The translations under genes and the position numbers were made by a program. Shown one piece after another: positions 49,619 through 57,742 of a DNA stretch of 64,000 nt. The stretch spans positions 930,001 to 994,000 of the forward strand of contig CAWKNC010000002.1 in NCBI GenBank assembly GCA_963851045.1. The letters are read 5' to 3'. The notes beneath the pieces are model-generated. The model worked only from the letters and a program-made list of their open reading frames with translations. It was not told the DNA's origin and made no database searches. The number at the start of each line of letters is the position of its first letter. Position 1 is the first letter of the stretch. The DNA comes from WHSW01 sp963851045 (GTDB taxonomy: Bacteria > Actinomycetota > Thermoleophilia > Solirubrobacterales > 70-9).

Positions 49619-50740
49619 ATGAATTCAATCGCTGCCCGAATCCCCGACGAACTCAAGCCCGCCGACGGTCGGTTCGGCTCCGGCCCGTCGAAGGTTCGCC
49701 CCGAGTCGCTGGCAAGGATCTCCGAGGCCGCGATGGTGATGGGAACGTCGCACCGCCAGAGGCCGGTCAAGGAGCTCGTCGGCAGGATCCGCAGCGGGAT
49801 TGGGGAGCTGCTCGGCGCGCCAGACGACTATGAGGTGATCCTCGGCAACGGCGGCACAACCGCCTTCTGGGACGCTGCAGCGAGCTGCCTGATCCGCGAG
49901 CGTGCTCTCCACCTCAGTTACGGCGAGTTCTCGAGCAAGTTCGCAAAGGTGACTGGCGCCGCCCCGTTCCTCGGCGACCCGATCGTGGTCGAGAGCGCTC
50001 CCGGCGACGCTCCGGCGCCGCTCGCCGATGACTCGGTCGATGCGATCGCCTGGGCGCACAATGAGACCTCAACCGGGGTGATGGTCCCCGTGGCGCGTCC
50101 AGCCGACGCCGGTGACGCGCTGATTCTCATCGATGCGACTTCCGGCGCCGGTGGCCTGCCGCTGGCCGCCGGCGAGTCCGACGTCTATTACTTCGCGCCG
50201 CAGAAGGGATTTGCCGCCGATGGGGGTCTCTGGCTGGCGCTCGTCAGCCCGGCCGCCGTTACCCGCATCGAGGAGCTCGACGGCACCGCAGGGCGCTGGC
50301 AGCCCGCGTCGCTCTCGCTCTCGACGGCGCTCGAGAACTCGCGCAAGGACCAGACCTACAACACGCCGGCCGTTGCCACCCTGCTGTTGCTCGCCGACCA
50401 GGTTGAGTGGATGCTCGGTCTCGGTGGACTCGACGGGTGCGTCGAGCGCACCACCGCCTCGTCCAGCCATCTATACGGCTGGGCCGCGGCTTCGGGCTAC
50501 GCCTCACCGTTCGTGGCCGACCCGGCGAAGCGCTCCCTCGTCGTCGGCACCATCGACTTCGACGAGGGCATCGACGCCGCTGCGATCGCGGCGACCCTGC
50601 GAGCCAACGGAATCGTCGACACCGAGCCCTACCGCAAGCTTGGGCGCAACCAGCTTCGGGTCGCGATGTTCCCGGCGGTCGATCCCGCAGATGTCGAGGC
50701 GCTCACGGCCTGCATCGATTGGGTCGTCGAGAACACCTAA
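49619..50740 (+). CDS. serC: Phosphoserine aminotransferase
   Basis: 373 residues of the actinobacterial SerC type, PLP fold type I. Seen: DGRFGSGPSKVRPESL, MGTSHRQRPVKELVGRIRSG, ILGNGGTTAFWDAA, AWAHNETSTGVM, DATSGAGGLP and the PLP lysine in YFAPQKGFAADGGLW. It makes phosphoserine from phosphohydroxypyruvate and glutamate. serA follows 13 nt downstream, so serC-serA form one unit. Confidence 0.95.
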   Translation: MNSIAARIPDELKPADGRFGSGPSKVRPESLARISEAAMVMGTSHRQRPVKELVGRIRSGIGELLGAPDDYEVILGNGGTTAFWDAAASCLIRERALHLSYGEFSSKFAKVTGAAPFLGDPIVVESAPGDAPAPLADDSVDAIAWAHNETSTGVMVPVARPADAGDALILIDATSGAGGLPLAAGESDVYYFAPQKGFAADGGLWLALVSPAAVTRIEELDGTAGRWQPASLSLSTALENSRKDQTYNTPAVATLLLLADQVEWMLGLGGLDGCVERTTASSSHLYGWAAASGYASPFVADPAKRSLVVGTIDFDEGIDAAAIAATLRANGIVDTEPYRKLGRNQLRVAMFPAVDPADVEALTACIDWVVENT

Positions 50741-50753
50741 CCTTCCGCCGCCC

Positions 50754-52352
50754 GTGCCCGACCGCACTCTCACCGACCACGTGCCGCGAGTTCTCGTCAA
50801 GGAGAAGATCGCCGACGCAGGCGTCGAGCTGCTGCGTGCTGACTTCGACGTCGAGCTTGGCGTCGACTGGGATCAGGCCGAGCTCGAGAGCCGAATTGGC
50901 GAGTTCGACGCGATTCTGATCCGCTCGGCCACGAAGATGACCGCCGAGCTGATCGAGCGGGCCGAGCGTCTCAAGGTGATCGGTCGCGCCGGCACCGGGG
51001 TCGACAATGTCGACATGGACGCCGCGACGAAGCGCGGCATCATCGTCGCCAACGCGCCGGAGTCGAACTCGATCGCAGCCGCGGAGCACACGCTGGCGCT
51101 CGCGCTGGCGCTGGCTCGCAACGTCCCCCAAGCACATCGGGCCCTCGTGGGTGGCGACTGGGCACGCTCGCGCTACGGAGGCAACGAGCTCTATGGCAAG
51201 ACGCTCGGGGTCGTCGGTTTCGGGCGCATCGGTCAGCTCGTCGCACAGCGCGCGCGGGCCTTTGAGATGGAGGTGATCGCCTTCGACAAGTTCGTTACGC
51301 CCGAGCGCTTTCGCGAGCTCGGTGTCGAAGGAGCCGAGCACCTCGACGACCTCTACGCCCGAGCCGACGTGATCACATTGCACGTGCCGAAGACGCCCGA
51401 GACGAGCGGGATGATCAATGACGATGCGATCGCGAAGATGCGCGACGGTGCACGGATTGTCAACGCCGCTCGCGGCCCCCTTGTTGACCTCGATGCGGTC
51501 CAGCGCGGGCTCGAGTCGGGCAAGCTCGGCGGGGTCGCGCTTGACGTCTTTCCGGAGGAACCGTTCACGGCGCACCCGCTGTTCGAGCGCGATGACGTGG
51601 TGGTCACCCCGCACCTCGGTGCGTCGACCACCGAAGCGCAGGATCGGGCGGGCATCGATACCGCGGGCCAGGTTCAGGCGGCGCTCACCGGCGGGGTGGT
51701 CACAAACGCAGTCAACATCGCGGCGGTGCGACCCGAGGCGATGGAGGCACTGGCTCCGTTCGTGCCACTTTGCGAGCGGCTCGGACGCCTCGTTCAGGGT
51801 CTCGAGCCCGGCCGGCTCGACTGCGTCGAGGTCTCATTTCAAGGCCGAATCGCCGAGCACGACACCCGCCTGCTTGGAATCGCCGTGTTGGTGGGAATCC
51901 TCTCCGGCCACACGGAGGAGCCGGTCAACCTCGTCAACGCGCCCGCGATGGCAGAGGATCGAGGCATCGACCTGATCGAGCGCAAAGCCTCGGCGTCAGA
52001 GGACTTCACCGAGCTCGTCACCGTCAGAATCGGCGACGCTGAGGTCTCGGGAACGGGCGTCGGCCCCCGCAACATTCCCTATCTGGTCGGCGTCTGGGGC
52101 CAGAGCCTCTACATGCCGTTCGCTGACCATCTCGCGATCTTCCGCTATGCCGACCAGCCCGGCATGATCGGCCGCGTCGGTAACGCCTTCGGCGGCCACG
52201 GAGTCAACATCGTCTCCGCCGGCGTCGGCGCGGAGGACGGCTCCCACGAGGCCGTGATGGCGCTGACCACGGACGCCCCCGTGCCCGAGGGCGTCGTCGC
52301 CGAGATTGCCGGCGGCCAGGGCTTCGCCGAGGGCCACGCGATCGACTTCTAG
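50754..52352 (+). CDS. serA: D-3-phosphoglycerate dehydrogenase, long form
   Basis: 532 residues. Catalytic and NAD domains (about 1-315) with LVKEKIADAGVELL, GRAGTGVDNVDMDAATKRGI, GVVGFGRIGQLVAQRARAF and the catalytic His in DVVVTPHLGASTTEAQDRAG; an intervening ASB-like domain (about 325-455); and a C-terminal ACT domain (AIFRYADQPGMIGRVGNAFG) for serine feedback. It starts the serine pathway that also feeds cysE. GTG 50754 is preferred; GTG 50781 is the alternative. TAACCT lies 10 nt upstream but includes the serC stop. Confidence 0.96.
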   Translation: MPDRTLTDHVPRVLVKEKIADAGVELLRADFDVELGVDWDQAELESRIGEFDAILIRSATKMTAELIERAERLKVIGRAGTGVDNVDMDAATKRGIIVANAPESNSIAAAEHTLALALALARNVPQAHRALVGGDWARSRYGGNELYGKTLGVVGFGRIGQLVAQRARAFEMEVIAFDKFVTPERFRELGVEGAEHLDDLYARADVITLHVPKTPETSGMINDDAIAKMRDGARIVNAARGPLVDLDAVQRGLESGKLGGVALDVFPEEPFTAHPLFERDDVVVTPHLGASTTEAQDRAGIDTAGQVQAALTGGVVTNAVNIAAVRPEAMEALAPFVPLCERLGRLVQGLEPGRLDCVEVSFQGRIAEHDTRLLGIAVLVGILSGHTEEPVNLVNAPAMAEDRGIDLIERKASASEDFTELVTVRIGDAEVSGTGVGPRNIPYLVGVWGQSLYMPFADHLAIFRYADQPGMIGRVGNAFGGHGVNIVSAGVGAEDGSHEAVMALTTDAPVPEGVVAEIAGGQGFAEGHAIDF

Positions 52353-52370
52353 GTTGCGGGCTCCAAGCGA

Positions 52371-52405
52371 GGAGGTTTTGTAACGACAGTCGTTACTGAA
52401 TCTCC
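52371..52405. terminator. Long palindromic hairpin in the serA/methyltransferase convergent gap
   Basis: GTAACGAC and GTCGTTAC (52380-52396) form a perfect 8-bp palindrome around a single A; pairing extends outwards to GGAG and CTCC with two G-U pairs and one mismatch. No T-tract follows, so it could be a bidirectional terminator or a repressor-type operator. Confidence 0.5.
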
Positions 52406-52424
52406 ACGCCTCGGCCCGAGCGCG

Positions 52425-53084
52425 CTAACGCAGGGGGACGAGCCCGAGCAGGCGTTCGCGGTCGGCTCGCAGGTCGGCGTAAGTCATCTCAGGAAGGCGC
52501 GACGGGTCGAGATCGATCGTCTCGGCCTCGCCGCGCTCGATAACGCCGACGCCGCAGTCGGTGTCGAGGACGCGAACTCGCAGATCGGATCGGGTTGCGC
52601 GCAGCTGGACGATGGCCTTCCAGACATCGCCGCACCAGGGGCCATCGCCCGCGTCGGCGGGATCGGGGCTGGCGGCCTCGGCGGTGGGCGGATCGCAGTC
52701 GTGGACGAGGATCACCCCGCCGGGGCGCAGGTTCGAGAGCGCGTTGGCAATGTCGCGGGCCGACTGGTCGAAGCTGTGATCGCCGTCGATGAACACCACG
52801 TCGAAATGCTGGCCGCGGGAGAGCGCCGTAAAGAACTGATCGCTGGTGGCGCGGATGACCCGGCCGCGCAGGACGGTGTTCGGATGCAGCAGACGCTTGA
52901 GCTCGGAGAGCCTCGGGTTCGGGTCAACGGCGACCTTGGCCGCCGCGCGCACGTGCAGAAAGACGACGCCCGTGTGCACGCCGATCTCCAGGTAGCGCGG
53001 GCTTCGCCGTGCGGCGAGTTGCGCGGCGACGATGCCCACCCGCGGAGGGTGTTCGCGTCCGAGAACCTGTCGTAACCAGCTCAC
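52425..53084 (-). CDS. Class I SAM-dependent methyltransferase
   Basis: 219 residues of the Methyltransf_24 type: SPRYLEIGVHTGVVFLHV (SAM motif I), KVAVDPNPRLSELKRL, FDVVFIDGDHSFDQSARDIA and LRPGGVILVHDCDPP. These often modify sugars or small O-groups in envelope glycan loci, but the acceptor is unknown. GTG 53084 is chosen because the fold begins directly after it; the frame extends further up as a shadow. Divergent from the oxidoreductase gene, 19 nt between starts. Confidence 0.85.
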   Translation of the reverse strand: MSWLRQVLGREHPPRVGIVAAQLAARRSPRYLEIGVHTGVVFLHVRAAAKVAVDPNPRLSELKRLLHPNTVLRGRVIRATSDQFFTALSRGQHFDVVFIDGDHSFDQSARDIANALSNLRPGGVILVHDCDPPTAEAASPDPADAGDGPWCGDVWKAIVQLRATRSDLRVRVLDTDCGVGVIERGEAETIDLDPSRLPEMTYADLRADRERLLGLVPLR

Positions 53085-53091
53085 GGCCGGA

Positions 53092-53097
53092 TAGTGT
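53092..53097 (+). promoter_or_regulatory. Putative -10 (TAGTGT) of the oxidoreductase gene
   Basis: TAGTGT ends 6 nt before the GTG at 53104. Confidence 0.4.
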
Positions 53098-53103
53098 GAT
53101 CGA

Positions 53104-54132
53104 GTGCGCGCGGTTGTGATCACCAAGCATGGGGCGCCCGACGTCCTCCAGGTCGAGGAGCGCCCGGACCCGCCCGTCGCTGCCGGAGAGGTGCGAATTG
53201 CCGTCCGTGCCGCCGGGGTCAACTTTGCCGACCTGATGGCGCGCTCCGGGGTCTATCCCGATGCGCCAAAGCCACCGTGCGTCGTCGGATACGAGGTCGC
53301 GGGCGAGGTCGAAAGCGTCGGTGAGGGTGCCGCTGACTTCGCCATCGGCGACCGCGTCCTGGCGGGAACCCGCTTTGGCGGTTACGCGGAGCTCGTGTCC
53401 GTGCCCACCGATCAGGTGATCCGTCTGCCCGAGCAGATGAGCTTCGAGCAGGGTGCGGCCTTCCCCGTGAACTACTCGACCGCTTACGCCGCGCTTGTGA
53501 TCATGGGCGGGCTCAAGCCCGAGGAGCGCGTTCTGATTCATGCTGCGGCCGGTGGCGTCGGTATCGCCGCCACGCAAGTTGCCAAGGGCATCGGAGCCGA
53601 GATCTTCGGCACGGCCTCACCCTCCAAGCACGACGCGATCCGCGCGCAGGGCGTCGACCACGCGATCGACTATCGCGACCACGACTTCGCCGTCGAGGCG
53701 ATGCGCATCACCGGTGGCGTCGGCCTCGACCTGATCATCGACGCGGTTGGGCCTTCGAGCTTCAAGAAGGACTACGCGATCCTGCGTTCGGGTGGGCGGC
53801 TGGTGATGTACGGCCTCTCCGAGGTGCAGACGGGGGACACACGAAACCTCCCGGCCGTGCTCAAGGGCCTGGTGACGATGCCGCTGGCAACGATGCCCTG
53901 GTGGAAGAGCCTGCAGATCATGCAGGAGAACAAGGGCGTGTTCGGCCTCAACATGCTCAAGTGGTGGGACGACGAGGGTCTCGATCGCGCGCTCGACCCG
54001 CTGGAGGCCGGGCTCAACGATGGGACCTATAGCCCGGTCGTCGCCGAGGCCTTCGCCTTCGATCGCGCCCCGGACGCCCATAGGTTCATCGCCGAGCGCA
54101 AGAACATCGGCAAGGTCGTCCTCACGCCGTAG
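53104..54132 (+). CDS. Zinc-independent quinone oxidoreductase-like MDR protein
   Basis: 342 residues, medium-chain reductase of the quinone reductase/VAT1 group. Seen: VITKHGAPDVLQVEERPDPP, VNFADLMARSGVYPDAPKPP, VVGYEVAGEVESVG, the NADPH motif HAAAGGVGIAATQVAKGIGA and LIIDAVGPSSFKKDY. The catalytic and structural zinc Cys ligands of alcohol dehydrogenases are absent. It probably reduces a quinone or enone with NADPH. Single-gene unit with a leaderless-type start. Confidence 0.9.
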   Translation: MRAVVITKHGAPDVLQVEERPDPPVAAGEVRIAVRAAGVNFADLMARSGVYPDAPKPPCVVGYEVAGEVESVGEGAADFAIGDRVLAGTRFGGYAELVSVPTDQVIRLPEQMSFEQGAAFPVNYSTAYAALVIMGGLKPEERVLIHAAAGGVGIAATQVAKGIGAEIFGTASPSKHDAIRAQGVDHAIDYRDHDFAVEAMRITGGVGLDLIIDAVGPSSFKKDYAILRSGGRLVMYGLSEVQTGDTRNLPAVLKGLVTMPLATMPWWKSLQIMQENKGVFGLNMLKWWDDEGLDRALDPLEAGLNDGTYSPVVAEAFAFDRAPDAHRFIAERKNIGKVVLTP

Positions 54133-54146
54133 TCCGCAACCGCCGA

Positions 54147-54152
54147 TACGTT
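54147..54152 (+). promoter_or_regulatory. Putative -10 (TACGTT) of the following membrane protein
   Basis: TACGTT ends 7 nt before the GTG at 54160. Confidence 0.4.
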
Positions 54153-54159
54153 TGGCGAC

Positions 54160-54888
54160 GTGTTCACCACCATCGCCAGCGTCGGCAGCGAGTTCCAGCG
54201 CGACATCGTCGATTCTGGACGCCTCGCGGCGTTCCTGTTCTTCGTCTTCTTGCTCGGAACCTTCGGGTTCATTCGCATGAGCACGCACATGATCCGCGCC
54301 CAGGTCAGCTGGTGGCCGGGCAACGTGTCGGTCGGCGGAACCCACATCCACCATCTGGTGTGGGGGATCTGCGCGATGATGATCTTCGGTTACGTCGGGG
54401 TCGTCGTTCAGCCCGACTCCCCGTGGCGGGAGATCGTCACGGTCTTCTTCGCGATCGGGATGGGGCTGACGCTCGACGAGTTCGCCCTGTGGGTCGATCT
54501 CAAAGACGTCTACTGGGAGAAGGAGGGGCGCAAGTCCGTGGACGCGATGATCATCGCGGGATGCCTCGCCGGGATGTTGGTGGTTGGCATGTCCTCGTGG
54601 CTGAAGCTCGCCGACGACGTTGGCAACACGGTCATCGCGGCGGTGGGCGCGGTGGGCGCGGTCGGGATCGCCCTGGCGCTTGTCTGCGCGGCGAAGGAGA
54701 AGTTCTGGATGGCCCTCGGCAGCTTGCCGCTGTGGCCGATCGGGGCTATCGGGGCGATCCGGCTTGCCAAGCCTCACTCCCTATGGGCGCGCCACTTCTA
54801 CCGCCACGGGCGCCTGGAGCGTTCTCGCCAGCGTTACCCCGACGCTGGAGCCGACTCCACGCCGGCGACGGACGCGTCCGCGGTCTGA
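54160..54888 (+). CDS. Multi-helix membrane protein of unknown function
   Basis: 242 residues with about six membrane helices. A His-rich motif THIHHLVWGI sits at the start of the second helix and an acidic segment LTLDEFALWVDLKDVYWEKEG between later helices, which together could bind metal. The C-terminal 40 residues are basic then Asp/Ala/Thr-rich. I do not recognise a characterised family. The last 55 nt overlap antisense with the end of the AI-2E-family gene. Confidence 0.8.
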   Translation: MFTTIASVGSEFQRDIVDSGRLAAFLFFVFLLGTFGFIRMSTHMIRAQVSWWPGNVSVGGTHIHHLVWGICAMMIFGYVGVVVQPDSPWREIVTVFFAIGMGLTLDEFALWVDLKDVYWEKEGRKSVDAMIIAGCLAGMLVVGMSSWLKLADDVGNTVIAAVGAVGAVGIALALVCAAKEKFWMALGSLPLWPIGAIGAIRLAKPHSLWARHFYRHGRLERSRQRYPDAGADSTPATDASAV

Positions 54889-55955
54889 TCGCTCGCGGGC
54901 GGGGGCCAGATCTCATCGAAGATCGCGGCCAGTGATGCGGCGACCGGGATCGCGAGCAACGCGCCGAGAATCCCGGCAAGCTGCGCGCCGGCGAGCACGA
55001 CCACGACGGCCGCAGCCGGATGGATGCGCACCGCGTTCTTGTAAAAGAGCGGCTGCACCACCCGGTCCTGGAGCTGCTGGTAGACGACGAAGAGCACGAG
55101 CCACAGCAGCAGCGCCGTCGGAAAGTCGTGCAAAGCAGCGACGATCGCGACGAGAAGCCCGCCGACCGTGAACCCGATCAGCGGCACGAGGTCGAGGAGC
55201 GCGACCAAAACCGCAAGCGGCACGGCGAGTTCCACTCCGAGAAGCTCCAGAGAGAGCCACGTGAAGACGCCGGCCAGCACCGCGAGCAGGAGGTTGACCG
55301 ACACGTAGGAACGAACGATGCCCGCAATACGCGCTCCAAGCCGGCGCACGCGCTCTCGCGTCGGCGCCTGAAGGCGGGTGGTCGCGCGGCGAAACTGAGC
55401 GGCGCCGTCGAGCAGCAGGAAATAGGCGATGGTGAGCACAACGACCGCCTCGACGATGTTGTTGAGGATGCCGACCGTGATCGCCTTCGCCGCACCCGCA
55501 GCGTCGCCGAGCTTTGCCGGGAGCTGCGAGGCCTCCTGGCTCAGCAGCGCGGTGATGTCGTACTTGTCGTTGAGCTCGCGAAACTGCGCGTTGTTGTTCG
55601 CCCAGCTCTCGAAGTCCTTGACGTACGTGGGTAGCTGCGAGCCGAGCTGCTCGATCTCGCGCACGATCGGTGGGATTACCTCGAGGATCAGGAATGTGAA
55701 GCCCACCAAGAAGAGGACGTAGGCGACGAGAATCGCCAGCCATCGCGGGAGAGTGCGCCCGCGAACGCCGGTGCGTTCGATCAGGTCCACGAGTGGACTC
55801 AGCGCGAGGGCCAGGAAGATCGCCGCGCACAGCCACCTGATCGTCGTCTTGATCTCGACCACGACGTGGTTGAGAAGCAGCGCCACGCCAATCGCAGCGA
55901 GGATGATTGCGGCGACCTTGATCACCGCGCGTGTCTCGATTCGTGAAGCGACCAC
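54834..55955 (-). CDS. AI-2E family / PerM-like transporter
   Basis: 373 residues, eight or so membrane helices with the family layout: two N-terminal helix pairs, a periplasmic segment (IVREIEQLGSQLPTYVKDFE), then VLTIAYFLLLDGAAQF, LLAVLAGVFTWLSLELLGVE, LVALLDLVPLIGFTVGG and VYQQLQDRVVQPLFYKNAVR, which is the most conserved stretch. Members export autoinducer-2 or act as Na+/H+ antiporters; substrate unknown here. GTG 55955 is preferred over the 56108 start, which would add a very basic leader. Divergent from the leuA leader. Confidence 0.9.
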   Translation of the reverse strand: MVASRIETRAVIKVAAIILAAIGVALLLNHVVVEIKTTIRWLCAAIFLALALSPLVDLIERTGVRGRTLPRWLAILVAYVLFLVGFTFLILEVIPPIVREIEQLGSQLPTYVKDFESWANNNAQFRELNDKYDITALLSQEASQLPAKLGDAAGAAKAITVGILNNIVEAVVVLTIAYFLLLDGAAQFRRATTRLQAPTRERVRRLGARIAGIVRSYVSVNLLLAVLAGVFTWLSLELLGVELAVPLAVLVALLDLVPLIGFTVGGLLVAIVAALHDFPTALLLWLVLFVVYQQLQDRVVQPLFYKNAVRIHPAAAVVVVLAGAQLAGILGALLAIPVAASLAAIFDEIWPPPASDQTADASVAGVESAPASG

Positions 55956-55993
55956 AGGATTTCCCGGGACTGAGGTTCGCCGCCAGCTTGCGC

Positions 55994-55999
55994 TACCCT
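55994..55999 (+). promoter_or_regulatory. Putative -10 (TACCCT) ahead of the leuA leader peptide
   Basis: TACCCT ends 11 nt before the leader ATG at 56011. A transcript from here would carry the leader and leuA. Confidence 0.4.
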
Positions 56000-56010
56000 G
56001 CGAAAACCGC

Positions 56011-56070
56011 ATGGACCTGCGCATTGCCAACCTCGCGCTTCTTCTCCTCCTCCCCCTCCGGGGGGAATAG
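56011..56070 (+). CDS. leuL: Leucine-rich leader peptide of leuA
   Basis: A 19-codon frame reading MDLRIANLALLLLLPLRGE and ending with TAG, 66 nt before leuA. Eight of 19 residues are Leu, five of them consecutive (codons CTT CTT CTC CTC CTC), the hallmark of amino-acid-responsive leader peptides. The Leu-codon run 56038-56048 can pair with the leuA Shine-Dalgarno region 56118-56128 (11 pairs, two G-U). A ribosome stalled for lack of leucyl-tRNA would cover the run and free the ribosome-binding site. Too short for routine gene calling. Expression is inferred, not shown. Confidence 0.72.
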   Translation: MDLRIANLALLLLLPLRGE

Positions 56071-56117
56071 CGCTGGGCGGCGCGATAGCCGCGAGATAGA
56101 GGGTTCAAACGGTTTTA

Positions 56118-56128
56118 GGGAGAAGGAG
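56118..56128 (+). promoter_or_regulatory. leuA ribosome-binding site, complementary to the leader Leu codons
   Basis: GGGAGAAGGAG, 8 nt before the leuA ATG, is an unusually strong Shine-Dalgarno and is complementary to leader positions 56038-56048. Candidate site of translational attenuation. Confidence 0.65.
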
Positions 56129-56136
56129 TAAGGGCA

Positions 56137-57726
56137 ATGCCCCACGTAGGTGACGCGGACCGCGTCCACATCTTTGACACCACGTTGCGAGACGGCGAGC
56201 AGTCGCCCGGGATCTCGCTGAACACACAGGAGAAGGTCGAGATCGCTCAGCAGCTCGCGCGGCTGGGCGTCGATGTGATCGAGGCGGGGTTCCCGATCAC
56301 CTCACCAGGCGACTACGAGGCGGTCGAGGCGATTGCCCGACAGGTGGAGGGCCCGACGATCTGCGGGCTGGCGCGCACGCACAAGGCCGACATCGACGCG
56401 GCCTGGGGCGCGATCAAGGACGCCGAGCGGCCGCGCATCCACACGTTCATCTCGACCTCCGACATTCACATCACCCACCAACTGCAGACGACGCGCGACG
56501 ACGTCAAGGGTCAGGCGAAGGCGGCGGTCGCGCTCGCGCGCTCCTATTGCGACGACGTCGAGTTCTCGCCGATGGACGCAACCCGGGCCGACGTCGAGTT
56601 CACCGCCGAGGTCTGCGCGATCGCGGTCGCTGAGGGCGCGACCGTGCTCAATATCCCCGATACGGTCGGCTACACGACCCCGGAGGAGTACGCCCGCTAC
56701 TTCGCGTCGCTGCGCGAGCTCGTTCCCGGTATCGAGAACGTCGAGCTGTCGGTGCACTGTCACGACGACCTGGGCCTGGCGGTCGCCAACTCCTACTCGG
56801 GCGTCCTGGCCGGGGCACGGCAGGTCGAGTGCGCGGTCAACGGGATCGGTGAGCGCGCCGGCAACTGCTCGCTGGAGGAGATCGTGATGCTGCTTCGCAC
56901 GCGCAGGGACGAGCACGGTCTGGACACCGGGCTGGACACCCGCGAGCTCGCACGCACCTCGCGGATGGTCACCCGTTTCACCGGCTACCAGGTGCAGCCC
57001 AACAAGGCGATCGTCGGGCGCAACGCGTTCGCGCACGAGTCGGGCATCCACCAGGACGGTGTGCTCAAGGAGCGCACGACGTACGAGATCATGGATCCAA
57101 GCGACGTCGGACTCGAATCGAACTCGATCGTGCTCGGCAAGCACTCGGGACGCCACGCGTTGCGCGATGCGCTCGAGCAGCTTGGCTTCAAGGTGGAGGG
57201 CAACGCGCTGAACCAGGCGTTCAAGCGGTTCAAGGAGGTCGCGGACAAAAAGAAGCAGGTGACGGCCCTCGACCTGGAGGCGATCGTCTCCGACCAGGTC
57301 CGCGATGGATCGGCCCGTTACGAGCTGGCATGGCTCGACGTCGAGGCATCGACGCGCCGTGAGCCCGTCGCGCGGGTGGCGGTGACGATGCCCGACGGAT
57401 CCGAGGCGGTCGGCGAGTCCGGTGGCGACGGACCCGTCGACGCGATCTTCGGAGCCATCCGCGACGCGACCCGTGTTGATTCCGAACTTCGCCAGTACAC
57501 GGTCTCCGCGGTGACCGAGGGCGAGGACGCGCTCGGCGAGGTGACCGTGATGCTGAAGGCCCACGAACGCCTCGCAAGCGGTCAGGGTGTCGCGACCGAC
57601 ATCCTCGAGGCGTCGGCCCGCGCCTACGTGCGGGCGATGTCGAACGCACTCGAAGGTGCAGCTGTGCGCGAGGCCGAGGGCCTCACGGCCGATGCCGCCA
57701 GCGCATCCGCCACCCCCGGCCCCTGA
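56137..57726 (+). CDS. leuA: 2-Isopropylmalate synthase
   Basis: 529 residues. DREm-TIM barrel with HIFDTTLRDGEQSPGISLNT, LSVHCHDDLGLAVANSYSG (metal His pair), CAVNGIGERAGNCSLEEIVM, then NKAIVGRNAFAHESGIHQDG, KHSGRHALRDALEQLG, and the C-terminal allosteric domain (about 390-529) for leucine feedback. It condenses acetyl-CoA with 2-oxoisovalerate. On length and the HDD/NGIGERAGN pattern it is true LeuA rather than citramalate synthase. Control by the leader peptide is proposed. Confidence 0.95.
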   Translation: MPHVGDADRVHIFDTTLRDGEQSPGISLNTQEKVEIAQQLARLGVDVIEAGFPITSPGDYEAVEAIARQVEGPTICGLARTHKADIDAAWGAIKDAERPRIHTFISTSDIHITHQLQTTRDDVKGQAKAAVALARSYCDDVEFSPMDATRADVEFTAEVCAIAVAEGATVLNIPDTVGYTTPEEYARYFASLRELVPGIENVELSVHCHDDLGLAVANSYSGVLAGARQVECAVNGIGERAGNCSLEEIVMLLRTRRDEHGLDTGLDTRELARTSRMVTRFTGYQVQPNKAIVGRNAFAHESGIHQDGVLKERTTYEIMDPSDVGLESNSIVLGKHSGRHALRDALEQLGFKVEGNALNQAFKRFKEVADKKKQVTALDLEAIVSDQVRDGSARYELAWLDVEASTRREPVARVAVTMPDGSEAVGESGGDGPVDAIFGAIRDATRVDSELRQYTVSAVTEGEDALGEVTVMLKAHERLASGQGVATDILEASARAYVRAMSNALEGAAVREAEGLTADAASASATPGP

Positions 57727-57730
57727 CGGA

Positions 57731-57736
57731 TAGGCT
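57731..57736 (+). promoter_or_regulatory. Putative -10 (TAGGCT) of the SDR gene
   Basis: TAGGCT ends 6 nt before the ATG at 57743, just after the leuA stop. Confidence 0.4.
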
Positions 57737-57742
57737 CGGGGC

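Noticed and set aside
50133..50753. Upstream extension of the serA frame
   Set aside because: It overlaps serC in another frame and is Arg/Ser/Pro-rich; the SerA N-terminus begins at 50754.
56071..56116. Terminator-antiterminator stems between the leader peptide and leuA
   Set aside because: Only a 5-bp stem (GCGGC/GCCGC) and no T-run are visible, so classic transcription attenuation is not supported.
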